Shown here in pieces: positions 61,103-64,000 of a stretch of DNA of 64,000 bases; the stretch's first letter is position 1; each line of letters begins with the position of its first letter. A program made the position numbers and the translations under genes. The notes below the pieces were generated by a model that did no database searches, had not been told where the DNA came from, and was given only the letters and a program-made list of their open reading frames with translations. This stretch comes from Herbidospora solisilvae (GTDB lineage Bacteria; Actinomycetota; Actinomycetes; Streptosporangiales; Streptosporangiaceae), in the NCBI RefSeq assembly GCF_009901565.1, contig NZ_WXEW01000001.1:992001-1056000 (forward strand), read 5' to 3'.

Positions 61103-62040
61103 GACGACGCTCCTTGGGTGAGGGGTGCGGTACGGGTGAGGGCCAGCACGCCGAGGACGACGGCGGTCGACACCACGTCGACGACGGTGATCAGCACGCG
61201 GCTCAGCGCGACCAGGGTGATCAGGCCCGGCCCGGTCAGCAGGGTGGCGAGGGTGAGCCCGAGCACGACCTCGCGCGGGCCGAGCCCCGAGGGCATGACG
61301 AGGGTGAAGATGCCGGCCACGGTGGACAGCGCGAACCCGCCGATCCCCACCGACAACGCCCCGGCGGGCGGAGCGCCGAGCGCGACCGCGAGCAGGCCGA
61401 CGTGCAGCCCGCTGATCAGCCAGCCGAGCGTCATCAGCCCGGTGACGGCGAGCAGCGTGCGCCGGTCGGGCAGCACGACCGGGCGGGCCTCCCCCCGGCG
61501 CAGGACCCGCTGCGCCACCCCGAGCAGCCGCCCGAAGAACCCGGGGGCCAGCAGCGGGAGGAGCGCCGCGCCCAGCAGCGGCAGCAGCGCCCACCAGAGC
61601 GGGTCGTCGGCCACCAGCCACGGCAGCGCGACCAGCCCGACCACGAGCCCGGCCACCACCCCGAGGCCCTGGCTGGCGACGAAGGCCCCGGCCAGCCGCG
61701 CGGCGGGCGCGCCGAGCGGCCGGGCCATGGCCGCGTGGGCGACGGCCGGCCAGACCCCGCCGGGGAGGTAGCGGGTGATCCCGGCGAGGAAGAAGACGCG
61801 GGCCGCGACCGGCAGCGGCAACCGGGTGCCGAGGCCCGCGAGCAGCATGCGCCACCCGAAGAAGCCGGGCAGGCCGCCGATCGACGCCAGCACGGCGGCG
61901 AGGATCGCGGTCGACCAGCCGACCTGGCGCAGGCTGTCGCCGACGCCGTGCCGCACCCGCCACAGCTGCCAGCCGAGGAAGGCGAGCACGAGCACGACGG
62001 CGGCCCACCGCAGGACGGCGAACACGCGCCGCCGGGTCAC
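61099..62040 (-). CDS. LPG-synthase-type membrane protein (UPF0104/lysylphosphatidylglycerol synthase TM)
   Basis: 313 residues, about eight helices. FFLAGITRYLPGGVWP and VMPSGLGPREVVLGLTLA are the conserved motifs of the flippase-like domain. It lacks the soluble aminoacyl-transferase domain. The start is a GTG at 62040 (GTGA overlap). In glycolipid clusters such proteins may move a lipid across the membrane. Confidence 0.83.
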   Translation of the reverse strand: MTRRRVFAVLRWAAVVLVLAFLGWQLWRVRHGVGDSLRQVGWSTAILAAVLASIGGLPGFFGWRMLLAGLGTRLPLPVAARVFFLAGITRYLPGGVWPAVAHAAMARPLGAPAARLAGAFVASQGLGVVAGLVVGLVALPWLVADDPLWWALLPLLGAALLPLLAPGFFGRLLGVAQRVLRRGEARPVVLPDRRTLLAVTGLMTLGWLISGLHVGLLAVALGAPPAGALSVGIGGFALSTVAGIFTLVMPSGLGPREVVLGLTLATLLTGPGLITLVALSRVLITVVDVVSTAVVLGVLALTRTAPLTQGASS

Positions 62041-63044
62041 GCGGGCACCCGGGTGTACAGGCGGCGGAAGGAGCGGGAGGTGAGCCACTGGAGGATGCCG
62101 GCGCCCGCGCCGGCGGCGATGGTCAGGTTGATCAGGAAGTGCATGGCGGCGAAGTAGAGCGTGAAGGCGGGGCCTCGGCTGCTCAGCACGAACCGGTACA
62201 TCCGGCGGTCGATCCAGAACCACGACAGCAGCAGCAGGACGGGCAGCGCGGCGGTCCAGGCCAGGCCGGTGAGCAGGGGCACCGGCACGGTCGCGGCGGC
62301 GAGCGTGGCGGCCAGGCTGGCGCCGGACTCCGGCGAGCCGACCACCCCGGCGGCGTAGCGGCGCTGGAGGAAGAACGGCACGTGCACGCGGGTGCGGGTG
62401 AAGACCTTCCAGAGCGCGGTGCGCAGTTCGGCGTCGTCGTCGTGCCGGCCGCGCACGGCCGAGGTGAGCATCACCGTGTAGCCCCGGTCGGTGAGGCGTT
62501 CGCCCACGTCGGCGCCCTCCGACTGGGTGAGCGCGTCGGTCCACGGCCCGACCTCGGCCCAGACGCGGGCGGGGAAGGCGATGATGGCCACCGGCAGGAA
62601 ACCGGTGATCGGGCCCTCGGCGACCAGGTACCAGTAGTGGCGGTAGAGGTTGCGGTACTCGCGCACCAGGCTGACCCGGTTGAGCGGGATCGCCTCGTAG
62701 TTGCCGCAGACCGCGCCGATCCCGGGGTCGGCCGTGAGCATCGCGACCGCCTCGGCGACGGCGTCCGGGGCGAGGGCGACGTCGGAGTCGAGGAAGAACA
62801 GGATCTCGCCCCTGGCGTGCTCGACGCCGAGGTTGCGGGCGACGCTCACGCCGCCGTTGCGGGGCGTGCGGAGCGGTTCGACGCCCATGGCGCGGGCGAC
62901 GGCCACGGAGTCGTCGGTGCTGCAGTCGTCCACGAGGACGATCTCGACGTCGGGGTAGGTCTGCGCGCGGACCGCCTCCAGGCACTGCCCGAGCACGTAC
63001 CCGTAGTTGTAGTTGGGGATGATCACGGAGACCAGCGGTCTCAT
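62037..63044 (-). CDS. GT2-family glycosyltransferase with C-terminal membrane domain
   Basis: 335 residues. VSVIIPNYNYGYVLGQ, VLVDDCSTDDS and FLDSDVALAPDA mark the GT-A domain; the C-terminus has helices and LQWLTSRSFRRLY, nearly the same tail as the protein at 57878. Start overlaps the upstream GT2 stop. Confidence 0.86.
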   Translation of the reverse strand: MRPLVSVIIPNYNYGYVLGQCLEAVRAQTYPDVEIVLVDDCSTDDSVAVARAMGVEPLRTPRNGGVSVARNLGVEHARGEILFFLDSDVALAPDAVAEAVAMLTADPGIGAVCGNYEAIPLNRVSLVREYRNLYRHYWYLVAEGPITGFLPVAIIAFPARVWAEVGPWTDALTQSEGADVGERLTDRGYTVMLTSAVRGRHDDDAELRTALWKVFTRTRVHVPFFLQRRYAAGVVGSPESGASLAATLAAATVPVPLLTGLAWTAALPVLLLLSWFWIDRRMYRFVLSSRGPAFTLYFAAMHFLINLTIAAGAGAGILQWLTSRSFRRLYTRVPA

Positions 63045-63991
63045 GAGTCACCGGCCTTTCTGGGGAGCAATCCGGCCGCCGCCCCGGCGAGCAGGGCCGT
63101 GTGGACGAGGAAGTGCACCGCGACGAAGTAGACGAGGAAGGCGGGCCCGCGCTCGCGCCAGACGAACCGGGCCAGCGGCGGATCCGCGGCCGCGAACGCG
63201 AGCAGGAAGAACGCGGGCAGCAGCGGGGCGAACGGGCCGAGCGGGAGGGTGGCGAGGGTGAGCGCGGCGGCCAGGATCCCGCTCGCGCGGTTGACCACGA
63301 GCGCGTCCTTGCGCAGGCGGTTGCGGGCCGACCGGCGCAGCAGCCGGGCCCGCCGGTACTGCTCGGCGAGCAGCGGCAGCAGCCGGTCGGCCTCGTCGTG
63401 CCGGCCGGTGATCGTCTCCGACAGCCGGATGCGGTGACCGGCCAGCAGCCGTTCGCTGTACTCGTCGTCCTCGGCCGCGCGCAGGGTGACGTCGAACGGG
63501 CCGACCTGCTCGAACACCCGCCGGGGCAGCGCGGCGAGGGCGAAGACCGCCGTCGCCGTCGGGCCCGCGCCCCGGCTGAGCGCGTGGTGCAGGTGGAGGG
63601 TGCGGTAGACCTCGACGGGGCCGTCGTCGATGAGCGGCTCCCGGTCGTACACCCCGTAGACGCAGCCGCAGCCCGGGTCGGCGGCGAGCAGGCGCACGGC
63701 GGCGGCCACCGCGTCGGGGGCGAGGGCCACGTCGGAGTCGAGGAAGAACAGGATCTCGCCGCGGGCCCGCGCGGCGCCGCTGTTGCGGGCCGCCGACACC
63801 CCCTGGTTGTACGGTTGCCGCACCACCACGCAGGGATACTCGGCGGCCGTCTCTGGGGTGCCGTCGGTGCTGGCGTCGTCGACGACGATCACTTCGAGGG
63901 GACGGTGGGTCTGGGCCAGGGCCGAGGCCAGGCAGAGCCGGAGGGTCTTGGCGGCGTTGTAGGCCGGGATGACGACGGACACGAGGGTCAT
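63041..63991 (-). CDS. GT2-family glycosyltransferase
   Basis: 316 residues. VSVVIPAYNAAKTLRL, VIVVDDASTDGT and FLDSDVALAPDA identify it; the C-terminal membrane part has ARFVWRERGPAFLVYFVAVHFLV as in its paralogues. It is the first visible gene of the operon; the promoter lies outside the window or in the last nine bases. Confidence 0.86.
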   Translation of the reverse strand: MTLVSVVIPAYNAAKTLRLCLASALAQTHRPLEVIVVDDASTDGTPETAAEYPCVVVRQPYNQGVSAARNSGAARARGEILFFLDSDVALAPDAVAAAVRLLAADPGCGCVYGVYDREPLIDDGPVEVYRTLHLHHALSRGAGPTATAVFALAALPRRVFEQVGPFDVTLRAAEDDEYSERLLAGHRIRLSETITGRHDEADRLLPLLAEQYRRARLLRRSARNRLRKDALVVNRASGILAAALTLATLPLGPFAPLLPAFFLLAFAAADPPLARFVWRERGPAFLVYFVAVHFLVHTALLAGAAAGLLPRKAGDS

Positions 63992-64000
63992 CGGGTCTCC

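Noticed and set aside
1-64000. tRNA, rRNA, riboswitch, insertion sequence or phage att site
   Set aside because: None recognised by reading both strands; no transposase, integrase or cloverleaf-like sequence was seen.

Overview
The window is a gene-dense, very GC-rich stretch typical of a filamentous or soil actinomycete. The signs are frequent GTG/TTG starts, ATGA/GTGA-type overlaps between consecutive genes, several apparently leaderless genes, sugar ABC importers without their own ATPase, and many secreted hydrolases. The gene content would fit a Streptosporangiales-type organism, but the genus cannot be fixed from the sequence. No tRNA, rRNA, CRISPR array, transposase or phage gene was seen.

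Layout. (1) 1-8545: a minus-strand sugar operon: solute-binding protein, two permeases, a small membrane protein, a LacI regulator, an FGGY kinase and an L-fucose-isomerase-like protein cut by the window edge. A second LacI gene and a divergent GH116 glycosidase follow (to 11083). The two outward promoters on either side of the second LacI gene carry the same operator core, GAAATCGATTTC. (2) 11159-24143: small regulator-enzyme pairs, each with a palindrome between the divergent genes. These are MarR/serine hydrolase, XRE-cupin/thioredoxin-reductase-like plus methyltransferase, and a GntR/HAD/FAD set that looks like aminophosphonate use. Also here are a dehydrogenase, a MocR regulator, a Nudix enzyme, a lipase-like protein, a HEPN-like pair and an orphan histidine kinase. 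(3) 24191-31811: a GT4 plus GH92 operon, an ECF sigma/anti-sigma/ABC exporter operon, and a small secreted protein made of 53-residue repeats. (4) 31859-37292: a large secreted lamin-tail/esterase-like/RTX protein, a small anchored protein and a secreted S15 peptidase.

(5) 37416-52548 is the most interesting part. It looks like a glycan-use locus built around three secreted DUF4832-type proteins of unknown function. It also has a GH36-type and a GH4-type glycosidase, a Gfo/Idh/MocA oxidoreductase, a split ABC importer, and ROK and DeoR regulators. Two divergent promoter regions, each between an importer gene and a DUF4832 gene, share a 45-bp element. A plausible flow is: secreted DUF4832 proteins cut or bind an outside glycan, the importer takes up the pieces, and GH36, GH4 and the oxidoreductase process them inside under ROK/DeoR control.

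(6) 52575-56766: a chromate transporter, a multicopper oxidase and a serine hydrolase. (7) 56865-63991: a tightly coupled seven-gene minus-strand operon with three related GT2 enzymes, two membrane-anchored EEP (VanJ-like) proteins, a methyltransferase-fold protein and an LPG-synthase-type membrane protein. It probably makes or modifies a cell-envelope glycolipid. One EEP protein has lost several catalytic residues.
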